Source of the DNA: Candidatus Nanosyncoccus alces
Lineage (GTDB): Bacteria > Patescibacteriota > Saccharimonadia > Saccharimonadales > Saccharimonadaceae
DNA: 64,000 nucleotides
Assembly: GCF_004138395.1 (NCBI RefSeq)
Contig: NZ_PRLM01000006.1
Coordinates: 62,001-126,000 of the forward strand
Direction of reading: 5' to 3'
The first letter of the stretch is position 1; every line of letters begins with the position of its first letter. This document shows positions 38,690 to 47,508 of this stretch, one piece after another. The translations under genes and the position numbers were made by a program. Below the pieces are notes generated by a model. The model was not told the origin of the DNA. It saw only the letters and a program-made list of their open reading frames with translations, and did not search any database.

Positions 38690-40867
38690 TTATCCTTTTA
38701 GCGCTGGTTTTTTCTTGAGGCTATCGAAAAAACTTGCTTTAACTGGATCAATTTCACCCTTGATATAATCTATAAAATCCTTTATAAAAATAGTGCGCTC
38801 GATTAGCTCTCTACGTACAGTTGCGTCCGAAACGATTTTACCATACGCTTTGTAAAAAGTTGCGTCGGAAATATTTAATGAATCTCCAGCGAGCGTACGA
38901 TACTCTTTCAATTTGTTACCTGACAAATCATTGTAGAGCGAGACGCCTACTTCGGACAGAAGTCGGCTATAAGCTTTGTCATGTTTTTCTTTATCGGTGT
39001 TATCAAAGAGTGATCTGATAATATTAACCGATAGACTACGGTGCGGCGCACATAGTAGCATAAATTCCCCATCGCTATCGCCGGACAAAAAAGATATTAT
39101 TTCCAGGCGAGTACTCTTTAAAGTTACACCTCTTTCAGTTGTTTTTAGATTAACGCTATCAATAAAGTCTCCAAAATGAGAAATAAGTGGTTCCAAAAAC
39201 TCTATATCTTCGATTTGAGCATCGCCATAGATTTTCCCAGTATTAGCATCAAAATAATCTGGTTTTTTGATTTGATTATGTTCAAAAAAATCGTACACCA
39301 TGCTATCTGTAGCATCTTTTGCCGCCAAAGCTTCTCGGTCTATAGCATCATGAACCGCACTTAATGCAACTTTATCATACTTATTCTGTTTTTCTAGCCA
39401 AGATTTCTGCCATAAAACAGCAACATCGGAATCATCTTCGAAGGGCTTTACTAGACGATCATCGAGAGGAGATATAACAGAAGTTAATACGGAACCAGAT
39501 TCAAGTCTTGCAATGACGCCAGTAGGAAAAAAGAATAAATTATCAATGTCCTTCCGTCCTGGAAAAATAACTTCAGCAACAGATTTTTGGAATTTATTGA
39601 TGGCCTTGCCCGTTTCTCTGGCGGCAGCCTCATTAATAAATAAGTCCTTATTTCGTTGTAGAGCTCGTTTTCTTTCTTCTAACTGAAGCATTTCTTTACC
39701 ATTTGGTGTAAAAAATCGTTCTTGGGCATCAAGATATCTCGGGGCAATCGAACCATAATAAGCTGAAGTGGCCGCTTCGGAATTTTGGATGAATTCCAAA
39801 ATGTCAGTGTTTTTTGCAATATGTCTATATTGACGAAGTTTTCTATATAAGGCCTCGCGACATTTATCGACGCCTTTCGAAGAAGCGCCATTTCTATCCG
39901 TACTCTTGAGAGTAGCTCCAATTCTACTGTTCAGTTCATCATGGACGTTTTCCGGACTCACAAGATCAAGATTCGAATCACTAGACACTATACTAGAAAT
40001 TTGACTTTGAGCCAAAAAAGCCAGATATCTTCTAAAAATATTTTTTGTTTCAGAAAAATATTTTTTTGAAAGAACGGAATATTTGCTGCTTCCCCCTTGG
40101 TAGTTATTCTTGTAGGCAGTTTTCAGCTTTCTCTCAAAAAGTTCAGCAATTTTCAAAAATGAGAAATTATCATATTCCTCTATTTCTTCTTCAGTAAGTA
40201 ATTTACGATTAATGGCGTATTCTTTAAATTTTTCCTCATAATATTCGCCAACATCATCAATATAGTTGCCGGCGAGGTCTTTTTTGTCAGATTTAAGCTG
40301 CGCTGGTCGTTTATCTTTCAGCTCGGTTATTGATTGGTTAATTTCATTAATACGAAAATTAAAAAGTTGTTTAACTATAGGAATGCAACGATCAAAAAAC
40401 ACCCTCTGAAGCGGGACGCGCCAAGATGAATTTTCATCATCTAGACGAGAATAAAAGTCATCAATATCGGATGAGTCAGACAGGCGGTTTTTTAAAATAG
40501 CTTTGTGTATGATTTCTTGGTATTCTGCGGTAAATGGATAGCGGGTACTACCGTATTCGAGACCAAAAGTCGTAAAAATGGCTTTGTCACGAATAGGGAT
40601 TGGAAAATTAGAATGATCATCTGTGGCAGAAATGGCGGAAAAAAGTAATTTATGCTCAGCGGAAATATGGTAGTCATCCGGTAGTCTAGCTAGTTCTCGA
40701 AAGAGATTTTCGCCGCGCGATAACCTTCGCATAGTCTCTGGAGGGATTCTAGATTCAGATTCATAACGGTCAGAGAATATCTCTGCGTCCGTTAAGACAT
40801 CGAAGCTATCAGCGGAAGGAGATTCTTCCGCTGACAAGGAACTTGGTGCTTCAAAATGTTTTTTCAT
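38690..40867 (-). CDS. Large hypothetical protein, third gene of an unknown operon
   Basis: This 725-residue soluble, charged, mainly helical protein is not recognised. There is no signal peptide or membrane segment. Notable stretches are an acidic N-terminus (about 1-45), a long helical centre and a C-terminal region with DGEFMLLCAPHRSLSVNIIRSLFDN. The ATG at 40867 forms TAATG with the stop of the upstream gene, indicating coupling; an in-frame ATG 9 nt upstream is an alternative. Together with 40867-42524 and 42539-42736 it makes an operon with no known function. A cytoplasmic protein partner for its upstream neighbour is the simplest reading. Confidence 0.8.
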   Translation of the reverse strand: MKKHFEAPSSLSAEESPSADSFDVLTDAEIFSDRYESESRIPPETMRRLSRGENLFRELARLPDDYHISAEHKLLFSAISATDDHSNFPIPIRDKAIFTTFGLEYGSTRYPFTAEYQEIIHKAILKNRLSDSSDIDDFYSRLDDENSSWRVPLQRVFFDRCIPIVKQLFNFRINEINQSITELKDKRPAQLKSDKKDLAGNYIDDVGEYYEEKFKEYAINRKLLTEEEIEEYDNFSFLKIAELFERKLKTAYKNNYQGGSSKYSVLSKKYFSETKNIFRRYLAFLAQSQISSIVSSDSNLDLVSPENVHDELNSRIGATLKSTDRNGASSKGVDKCREALYRKLRQYRHIAKNTDILEFIQNSEAATSAYYGSIAPRYLDAQERFFTPNGKEMLQLEERKRALQRNKDLFINEAAARETGKAINKFQKSVAEVIFPGRKDIDNLFFFPTGVIARLESGSVLTSVISPLDDRLVKPFEDDSDVAVLWQKSWLEKQNKYDKVALSAVHDAIDREALAAKDATDSMVYDFFEHNQIKKPDYFDANTGKIYGDAQIEDIEFLEPLISHFGDFIDSVNLKTTERGVTLKSTRLEIISFLSGDSDGEFMLLCAPHRSLSVNIIRSLFDNTDKEKHDKAYSRLLSEVGVSLYNDLSGNKLKEYRTLAGDSLNISDATFYKAYGKIVSDATVRRELIERTIFIKDFIDYIKGEIDPVKASFFDSLKKKPALKG

Positions 40868-42524
40868 TAATCCCATTCATCACTTAGAAGCTGACTTTCA
40901 TGTTGGAGATTCTGTAAACGATAATTAACATTATGAAGATGTTCGTCCATCTTGGTAAGATATTGAGGGAAAGCTTCGTCGAGATATTTCGACCTGCTCT
41001 CGGTCAAAGCTCCTGCACTAGCAGCCAGCTCTTCGAAGAACTCTTTTTTGAAAGGGCGAGAACTCCCATATCGTTTTTTAAGATCATCTGATTTGTAACC
41101 AAGCATTTGTGCAGCATAATAGCCTAAATAAGTACAGGCACGTTTCATAGAATCATATTCAACCCTCTCGCTATCATCTTTTGGGATTTCCATGTCTATG
41201 ACTTCAATGGCAATAGAAGAGGACGATATTAGCATGCTTTTTGCTTGGAGGCGGCGATTTTGTAAAATTTCTCTAGCTACAAAGTCGCTAAGTAAGTCCT
41301 GTTCTAGACCTGATGGCCCGGCAGCAATAGTGTCGCCGATCAATGTGGATAAATTTGCTCCAGCACGCCCTACTTCGCCAGTGGAGAAGCTTCTCTTATT
41401 ATAGGCATCATAGGCAATCCTGATAGCTCTCGCACTACGACTGTTGTCGTTTGGATCGAGCTGCTCGAATTGTTGCTTTAATTTCTTACCATAATCAGAT
41501 TTAGTCTGTTTTTTATATCCTCCCACACTGCGTTGATCGGTTATATCCCGCCATTTGGATACGTCGAAGGCTTGCATGTTTTCGAGGTCCTCAGTAGTAA
41601 ATGGGCCATACACATAGAGAGAAGATTCATCTAATAAACCCTCATCTATGAGATCTTCCGCATCATCTTCTTCCAGCTTGCGCCTTAAAAAGCTATTGTC
41701 ATCGTAGCCATTTTCTATCAACTTTTGATATACTTCTTCGACGTCAAATCCACGCTCTAGGTCAAGTTCGCCGCGAGTCCAGGCTTCATATTTGTCTTGA
41801 AGATCTGCTTTAGCTCGCATTTCGGCCTGATTGAAATAGGTAGGGTCTGCGCTATCATGACGCGATTTCTTAGCGTTGATGTGCATATCTAATCTATCAA
41901 AAATGCGGTCGACTTTTTCTGAAACTACTTCTGGTGTGGCATTAGTAGCATAAGCATACACGCGCGCTGCCTCAACTGGAGTTAAGTTACTAGCATTAAT
42001 GCCGCGGGTACTTAGCCCGTGCATGACAGCACGAGACTCATTCGAAAGTTCGCCTCTAGCCTCTAATGCGCCGATAGTCTCTTTTTGGATATCGTTAATT
42101 ATGGTTAGTTCGGTTTGAATACCTCGTGAGGTTTCGATCCCAAATCGTTTTTCTATTGCGCCCAATGTTACGGCAAAAATTGCTATTTCTTTACCGCTTC
42201 GTGGCCCATTACTTCTTTCTATCCTACCTTCGTCCCGTGATCTCTGATCGCTCTGATGAGGCCTTCCGCCTTCTGGCTCTTTATTAGATTCTAACTTGTT
42301 ACTATTCAGTACACCAAGGTTGGCCGCACCGCCTAGTTTTTGACTATCTAATACCCCCCCCCGTGTGGTTCATCCGTCTCATGGTCTAGGGAAGGACTAG
42401 ATAAATTCTCGTCAGAATTATCCTCCGGGGCTATATCATTTTTATACTCGTTAAGCGTATCGGCATCCATTGATTGGCCCTGAGAATCCGAATCATCACC
42501 CGAATATTTTAATTGTGGTTCCAT
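40867..42524 (-). pseudogene. Large hypothetical protein broken at a G9 tract
   Basis: An AGGAG site leads to an ATG at 42524. The frame encodes an acidic, Ser/Asp-rich N-terminus (MEPQLKYSGDDSDSQGQ...) and then hits nine G (plus-strand C9, 42354-42362), after which it stops at TAG. With one more G (or two fewer) the frame stays open to 40867 and joins the long part, giving about 552 residues. Without that, the long part has only a weak TTG start at 42165. The protein is helical and soluble, of unknown family. It is the middle gene of an operon and is coupled to the next by TAATG. Slippage-based switching or an assembly error can explain the break. Confidence 0.72.
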
Positions 42525-42538
42525 AATACTCCTAATAT

Positions 42539-42736
42539 TTAAGCTACGATCATCAAAAGATTAGCGAAGAGCAAAGTGGCGGCCAGCACACTCATTGAGA
42601 TAACGAAGAACATGTTGGACTTTTGCCCGCGCTGATATTTCTCGTACTTAATGCCTTTGCGACCAGACTTTTTCGCAGCGGTACGAGTAGTCTTTTTAGC
42701 AGTTCTAGTTGCAGTTTTTTTCTTTGCTTGTGCCAT
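42539..42736 (-). CDS. Small histone-like basic protein with C-terminal membrane anchor
   Basis: A 65-residue protein: residues 1-40 are Lys/Arg/Ala/Thr-rich (AQAKKKTATRTAKKTTRTAAKK), like bacterial histone H1-type tails, and residues 42-65 form a membrane segment (NMFFVISMSVLAATLLFANLL). It could tether DNA or anionic lipid to the membrane. ATG 42736 follows an AAGGAA site; the frame extends upstream but without a promoter. It is the first gene of the operon leading into 42524-38690. Confidence 0.75.
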   Translation of the reverse strand: MAQAKKKTATRTAKKTTRTAAKKSGRKGIKYEKYQRGQKSNMFFVISMSVLAATLLFANLLMIVA

Positions 42737-42815
42737 AGTAATTCCTTTTTTATAATACTTAAGTTTATAGTAACACAGGTTTACCAAAGTAGCAAGAAAT
42801 GTTATAATTATCTCT

Positions 42816-44696
42816 ATGGACGCGAACGAAATCAGACGCAAATTTTTAGAATTTCAGGTACGAAAAGGGCATAAAATTATTCAGCCGGCGCCGCTGGTAC
42901 TAGAAAATGACCCGACTACCCTCTTCACCGGTTCGGGGATGCAACCTTTACTGCCTTATCTTTTGGGTAAGGAACATCCGGAAGGCACTAGACTGACGGA
43001 TTCGCAACCGTCTATGCGCTTACAAGATATTGAGGATGTGGGCGATCCGCGCCATACTACTGTGTTTGAGATGCTAGGAAACTGGTCGCTGGGAGATTAT
43101 TTCAAAGAGGAGCAAATTCGGAACTTTTTTGAATTTTTAACAAAAGAAGTGGGACTGAGCCCTAGTAAAATTTATGTAACTTGTTTTATCGGCGATGAAA
43201 AAAACGGCATCCCGCGCGACACCGAAGCAGCCGAAATCTGGCAAAAAGTGTTTAGCGAAGCAGGAGTGGAAGCAAAGATTGCTGAAATCGGCTCGGCCGC
43301 AGACGGCGATAAGCGGGGGATCAAGCCGGGTGAGCGAATTTTCTTCTACGATGATAAGGAAAACTGGTGGAGCCGTGGTGGTGGCATTGACACTACGCCG
43401 ATCGGCGACCCGTGTGGGCCGGATAGTGAAGTGTTTTATGATTTTGGCGAAGAATTACAAGATGAAACAAAGTATGGCCTAGCACACCCGGCTAGTGACG
43501 GCGCGCGATTTATGGAAATTGGCAACCAGGTGTTCATGCAATATCGCCGCAAGGAAGATGGTTCGTTTGAGGAGCTAGAAAAGAAAAATGTAGACTTTGG
43601 CGGCGGGCTAGAACGAATTGCGGCAGCGGCAATTGGTTCGTTTGATGTGTTTAAGATTTCGCTGATGAAACCGATTATTGATCGGCTGGAGGAGATTTCC
43701 GGCAAGAAATATGAAAATAATACCGACGAAATGCGGGTAATCGCCGACCATACTCGTGGAGCATATCTATTGGCAGCGCAAGGTCTAGTGCCGTCCAATA
43801 AGACCCAGGGGTATGCGATGCGCCGCCTGGTGCGACGAGCGATTTTGCGCGCGTTAGACCTTGGAATTTCGGCGAATTTTCTTTCGGCGGTAGTACCGAT
43901 TGTGGCGGAGAATTACCGCGATTTACCGGATAGTATTTTGACTCACCGAGAAAATGCTTTAGCGGTACTACTAAAGGAGGAAGAGAGTTTTCGTAAGACC
44001 TTAAATAAGGGTCTGAGGGAGCTGAGAAAAATTGCCAACAAAACCGAGCAATTATCTGGAAATGATTTGTTTAAACTACAGGACACTTACGGGTTCCCGC
44101 TGGAATTGTCTGTGGAAGAATGTTACCGCGAGGGAATTAAACTATCCGAAAACTATCTGAAAGAATTTGAGATGGCATTGGCTAAGCAGCGTGAACGTTC
44201 GCAGACGGCCAGCAAGGGGATGTTTAAGGGTGGCCTGGAAGACCATGGCGAGCAGACAGTAAAGTACCATACTGCGTGCCATTTACTCCTGGCGGCTTTA
44301 CAAAAACTGGTGAGCTCAGATATAGTGCAGAAGGGTTCTAATATTACAGCAGATAGAGTGCGGTTCGATTTCAATCTGGACCACAAGATGACGCCGGAGG
44401 AGATTGCGGCGGTAGAAGACCAGGTGAATGAGTGGATTGCTGCGGATTTACCAGTAGTATTCGATGAATACGAAAAAGCCTACGCGCGTGACACCTTGAA
44501 AGCGCATGGCCAATTTTGGGATGAATACCCCGAGATTTTGAAAGTTTATACAATCGGGGATTTCGACAATCCAATCTCGCGCGAAGTGTGCGGCGGTCCA
44601 CACGTAGAACATACCGGCGTGTTGGGGCATTTTAAGGTAAAAAAAGAAGAATCTTCTTCCGCTGGCGTACGTAGAATTAAAGCAATACTAGAGTAA
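42816..44696 (+). CDS. alaS: Alanyl-tRNA synthetase lacking the C-Ala domain
   Basis: A 626-residue class II enzyme charging tRNA-Ala. The aminoacylation domain (MDANEIRRKFLEFQVRKGH..., GSGMQPLLPYLLG, TVFEMLGNWSLGDYF) and tRNA-recognition domain are intact. The editing domain keeps zinc/active motifs KYHTACHLLLAAL and EVCGGPHVEHTG. The chain ends just after it (SSSAGVRRIKAILE), about 240 residues short of typical bacterial AlaRS. The missing part is the DHHA1-like C-Ala domain that helps dimerise and bind tRNA. The start is leaderless (TGTTATAAT core 42803-42808, 7 nt). Confidence 0.95.
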   Translation: MDANEIRRKFLEFQVRKGHKIIQPAPLVLENDPTTLFTGSGMQPLLPYLLGKEHPEGTRLTDSQPSMRLQDIEDVGDPRHTTVFEMLGNWSLGDYFKEEQIRNFFEFLTKEVGLSPSKIYVTCFIGDEKNGIPRDTEAAEIWQKVFSEAGVEAKIAEIGSAADGDKRGIKPGERIFFYDDKENWWSRGGGIDTTPIGDPCGPDSEVFYDFGEELQDETKYGLAHPASDGARFMEIGNQVFMQYRRKEDGSFEELEKKNVDFGGGLERIAAAAIGSFDVFKISLMKPIIDRLEEISGKKYENNTDEMRVIADHTRGAYLLAAQGLVPSNKTQGYAMRRLVRRAILRALDLGISANFLSAVVPIVAENYRDLPDSILTHRENALAVLLKEEESFRKTLNKGLRELRKIANKTEQLSGNDLFKLQDTYGFPLELSVEECYREGIKLSENYLKEFEMALAKQRERSQTASKGMFKGGLEDHGEQTVKYHTACHLLLAALQKLVSSDIVQKGSNITADRVRFDFNLDHKMTPEEIAAVEDQVNEWIAADLPVVFDEYEKAYARDTLKAHGQFWDEYPEILKVYTIGDFDNPISREVCGGPHVEHTGVLGHFKVKKEESSSAGVRRIKAILE

Positions 44697-44700
44697 AAAT

Positions 44701-44729
44701 TTGACTTTTTAGTGTAAGTGTGATATAAT
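44701..44729 (+). promoter_or_regulatory. Strong full-consensus promoter
   Basis: TTGACT (44701-44706), 17-nt spacer ending AAGTGTGA, TATAAT (44724-44729). It belongs to the AAGTGTG-box family and drives the small gene at 44765. It overlaps no coding sequence and begins 4 nt after the alaS stop. Confidence 0.87.
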
Positions 44730-44754
44730 TAGAGTAGGAAGGGGGTGTATTTTA

Positions 44755-44772
44755 TGGCTGTACTATGTTAAC
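44755..44772 (+). CDS. Possible 5-codon leader peptide
   Basis: A GGAAGGGGG site lies 8 nt before an ATG at 44755 that encodes MAVLC and stops at TAA (44770-44772). The ATG of the next gene (44765) lies inside it in another frame (ATGTTAA). This looks like a coupled start, or the remains of a one-base frameshift in a longer N-terminus. Confidence 0.35.
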
Positions 44773-44986
44773 TTCATCTGGTACCACCATAACTGGCGAA
44801 GGAACAATATTCCATAGTAGAGAAAATCGGATTGGCGATCTTGATCAAAAAGAGTTTGACAAAGTCGTAGATGAACTGAAAGATACGATATTGAATACTA
44901 TGGATAATAGAATTATAAAAGAAAGTTATTCTGTTGTAGATGATGGTAAAAATATTGTGTTTAAATCAATCCAGTTGATAGAATAG
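44765..44986 (+). CDS. Small acidic hypothetical protein
   Basis: A 73-residue soluble, acidic protein with a beta hairpin at each end and a central helix (KEFDKVVDELKDTILNTMDN). Not recognised. It has its own strong promoter (44701-44729) and GCCGCC terminator, so it is an independent, probably highly expressed unit. Its own start has no binding site; the site in front of the 5-codon frame at 44755 probably serves both. Confidence 0.68.
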   Translation: MLTSSGTTITGEGTIFHSRENRIGDLDQKEFDKVVDELKDTILNTMDNRIIKESYSVVDDGKNIVFKSIQLIE

Positions 44987-44990
44987 CAGC

Positions 44991-45012
44991 GGCCGCCTCT
45001 TGGCGGCTTTTT
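44991..45012 (+). terminator. Intrinsic terminator, GCCGCC type
   Basis: Stem GCCGCC/GGCGGC with a TCTT loop, followed by TTTTT. It ends the small unit at 44765 and lies 6 nt before the 3' end of the convergent FtsA/PilM-like gene. Confidence 0.92.
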
Positions 45013-45018
45013 CTTGTA

Positions 45019-46242
45019 TTAGTTTTGCAAAAGTTTGGCTAGCTTGGCTTTGAGTTTGTTTTCTTCGGGGGCGCCGGCTAGAGTATCAGTGCCGACACGA
45101 AGGAGCCCTAACGCTGTAGCAAAGGAATGGTCTAGGTGGTCTTCTTCGCCGATAATAAGATTTGGCAATTCATTAACATCTAGCAAATGAATAACCGGGC
45201 GGCGCGAGAAAGGAAGACTTTGGTACCAATCTGATACAGCTAGAGTCTCTTGAAGTAGAGATAACCCAGCGCCACCGCCGCAAAGTAAAACATTACGCGG
45301 GAGGCTGCCAGAAATATCAAAATCTTCTAAGGCTACCTCTACACCCGTAAGCCAGACACTGAGATTTCGCGAAAGAGCAGTTTCTACCTTGGCCTTGATG
45401 CGGTCGTCCAACTTGCCACTGTCGTAGTCTAACTTATAACGCTCGGCGGTAGCGGTATCTACACCAAGAGATTCGGCGATTTGATGAGTAAAACTACGGC
45501 CACCGATAGAAAACATTTTGGTGCCTTCTACGCCACCGTCTTCTACCACGGCAATATCGGTAGTACCACCGCCGATATCCATCACTACGCTAGAAAAACT
45601 AGACTCTAAATCGTCTCCAAGACAGGCGCGACAAACTGCAAAAGGTTCTACGGCTACGGTAAGCAGGTCCAGATTGAGTTCTGCACAAACCTTTTCGATG
45701 GCCGCCACGTGGATAAGGGGCGCAAAGGCAGTGTAGAATTGAATCACCACGTCGGAACCCTTGAAGCCAATAGGATTGGAAATCTTGTAGCCGTCTATGG
45801 TAAGGGAAACAATGGCAGAATTAATTAAGCGGACTTCAACGTTTTTGTTGCCGGTTTCTAGCGCTACAGTCTTACGCGCGACTTCACCAGATTTTTGCTG
45901 AACTTTTTTGATGATATCGTTCATTTCGGCTTCGGTAATAGGCTTGTTAGGGTTTTTGCGGCTATAGCGAACGGTAGTAGTGTTGCCCTTAATAAGCTCG
46001 CCTGCAATGCCGACTACGGTAAGCCCGGCGCGTTCGCCAGCCTGTTTCTCCACCTTGACCAAAGCCTCTTCACAGGTAACCACTACGGCAGGGATGTCGG
46101 CCACTGCGCCAGCATGCATGTTACCCTCAGCCTGCTTGGCCTTGCCAACGCCTAAAATCTCTAGGTTGCCTTTTTTGGCTGGGCGTGCCAAAACCGCCTT
46201 GACGAATTCAGTACCGATATCGAGAGCCAGAATAGTACTCAT
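45019..46242 (-). CDS. FtsA/PilM-like actin-fold ATPase
   Basis: A 407-residue protein of the actin/Hsp70 ATPase fold. Phosphate-1 is ILALDIGTEFVKAVL; phosphate-2 is VVMDIGGGTTDIAVVEDG; the adenosine motif is VLLCGGGAGLSLLQ. The insertion after phosphate-1 is of the SHS2 (1C) type. FtsA links FtsZ to the membrane; PilM anchors type IV pili. No pil or ftsZ gene is adjacent here, so the choice is open. ATG 46242 overlaps the rluB stop as ATGA and also follows TGTTATAAT (46254-46249) by 6 nt, so both coupled and leaderless starts are possible. Confidence 0.82.
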   Translation of the reverse strand: MSTILALDIGTEFVKAVLARPAKKGNLEILGVGKAKQAEGNMHAGAVADIPAVVVTCEEALVKVEKQAGERAGLTVVGIAGELIKGNTTTVRYSRKNPNKPITEAEMNDIIKKVQQKSGEVARKTVALETGNKNVEVRLINSAIVSLTIDGYKISNPIGFKGSDVVIQFYTAFAPLIHVAAIEKVCAELNLDLLTVAVEPFAVCRACLGDDLESSFSSVVMDIGGGTTDIAVVEDGGVEGTKMFSIGGRSFTHQIAESLGVDTATAERYKLDYDSGKLDDRIKAKVETALSRNLSVWLTGVEVALEDFDISGSLPRNVLLCGGGAGLSLLQETLAVSDWYQSLPFSRRPVIHLLDVNELPNLIIGEEDHLDHSFATALGLLRVGTDTLAGAPEENKLKAKLAKLLQN

Positions 46243-46922
46243 GGTTTGATTATAACACATTTGCCCGGGACAAGGCCGGAGAGTTGGTATTTGCCAAATT
46301 GAGTGCGGTGAAGAGAAACAACGCGATAACCAAGCGCCGCAAAAGTACGACGAATCTGACGATTACGACCTTCCGAAAGGACGACCTTATACTTGTTGCT
46401 ATCCTGACGAAGTACGGTAAATTTTGAAGGGCCGTCGTCAAGCATAATACCATAATCAGAGATCATCTGTTGATGGAGAGGTTCAAGTGGTCGGTCTAGT
46501 CCCACCTCATAGACTTTTTCTTTGTGAAATTTAGGGTGGGTCATCTGATAAGCGAAGTCGCCATCATTAGTTAGCAAAATTAGACCCGAGCTGTCTTTGT
46601 CTAGTCGGCCGACAGTTTTTAATTTTTGGTATTCTTTGGGCAATAATTCATACAGAGTAGGGGTGCCGCCTTGAGCACGACGTGAACAAACATAACCGAT
46701 CGGTTTGTTGAAAGCGATATACAAGAAATCCGTGTCAAACGGAATTATCTTCTTATTATAACATACTTTGCTATATTTGTCCAGTCTAGCACCCAAAACG
46801 GCAGTCTTGTCGTCTATAAAAATCTTACCGGCAACAATCAACTCATCTGCTTCGCGACGGGAGACGCCAAGACGCTCGGCTAAAAATTTATTGAGTCGGA
46901 TTGGCTTGGGCTGGTCCGTCAT
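46239..46922 (-). CDS. Ribosomal large-subunit pseudouridine synthase RluB/RsuA family
   Basis: This 227-residue enzyme isomerises uridine in rRNA. The S4 domain begins RLNKFLAERLGVSRREADELIVAGKIFID. The catalytic Asp lies in GRLDKDSSGLILLTNDG. KVVLSEGRNRQIRRTFAALGYRVVSLHRTQFG is the family C-terminal motif. The ATG at 46922 lies 35 nt inside the response-regulator gene in another frame. Its last codons hold the -10 element for the FtsA/PilM-like gene. Product specificity (RluB, RluE or RsuA) cannot be assigned. Confidence 0.88.
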   Translation of the reverse strand: MTDQPKPIRLNKFLAERLGVSRREADELIVAGKIFIDDKTAVLGARLDKYSKVCYNKKIIPFDTDFLYIAFNKPIGYVCSRRAQGGTPTLYELLPKEYQKLKTVGRLDKDSSGLILLTNDGDFAYQMTHPKFHKEKVYEVGLDRPLEPLHQQMISDYGIMLDDGPSKFTVLRQDSNKYKVVLSEGRNRQIRRTFAALGYRVVSLHRTQFGKYQLSGLVPGKCVIIKP

Positions 46923-47508
46923 AAGCTTGTGATTCTGCCGGTGCAATGGCCGGCATTGGTTGCGAAACTTCTGGCTGAGGTGTTGTTGCTGGTTCAGTTG
47001 GCATTTGGACCTGGGGCTGTTCGATTGGCTGTGCCGGTTGTGGCACAGTTTGGGCCGACATTTCTGGAGCCACTGGTTGAGCGGCAGACTTGGCTTGTGG
47101 AACTGGGACAGCAGCTGGTTCTGGCACGGTAGGGGCGACACGGTCGCCTAGCACTTCGTGAATGGCGTTAATTACATCCTCGATTCCAACCTGAGACTTA
47201 ACTAAGTAGCGGTCCGCCCCGAGACGCTCGCCGCGTTGACGCTGATCTTCTGCCGAAAGAGCGGTCATCATGATAACTTTAATGCTAGCGGTCTCTGGTG
47301 TAGTCCGTAAGATATCCAGCATGTCAAAACCAGAAATTTTTGGCATCATAACATCTGACAAAATCAGATCCGGTTTTTCGCGCACCGCCATAGCCAAAGC
47401 TTCTTCACCGTCGCCGGCAGATACTACATCATAACCCTCGGCAGTGATACGAATGCCATAGATTTCACGTAGGCTTGCGTCATCTTCGACTACCATTACT
47501 TTACTCAT
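46888..47508 (-). CDS. Single-domain response regulator with Pro/Gln-rich tail
   Basis: A 206-residue receiver protein. The phosphoacceptor is Asp52 in LILSDVMMPKISG, the acidic pocket VVEDD (residues 6-10), Thr82 in MMTA and Lys104 in YLVKSQ. There is no DNA-binding output domain. Residues 125-206 are a disordered tail rich in Pro, Gln, Ala and Val. It is coupled to the upstream kinase by ATGA and overlaps rluB by 35 nt. Its output is probably protein-protein contact, which is inferred. Confidence 0.93.
   Translation of the reverse strand: MSKVMVVEDDASLREIYGIRITAEGYDVVSAGDGEEALAMAVREKPDLILSDVMMPKISGFDMLDILRTTPETASIKVIMMTALSAEDQRQRGERLGADRYLVKSQVGIEDVINAIHEVLGDRVAPTVPEPAAVPVPQAKSAAQPVAPEMSAQTVPQPAQPIEQPQVQMPTEPATTPQPEVSQPMPAIAPAESQAYDGPAQANPTQ

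Noticed and set aside
42736-42841. N-terminal extension of the small basic protein
   Set aside because: The extra 35 codons run back over the promoter region and lack a start signal; the AAGGAA site fits ATG 42736.
46923-47141. Upstream extension of rluB (73 extra codons)
   Set aside because: This part is the out-of-frame reading of the response-regulator tail (Gln/Pro/Arg-rich nonsense); the S4 domain begins at ATG 46922.
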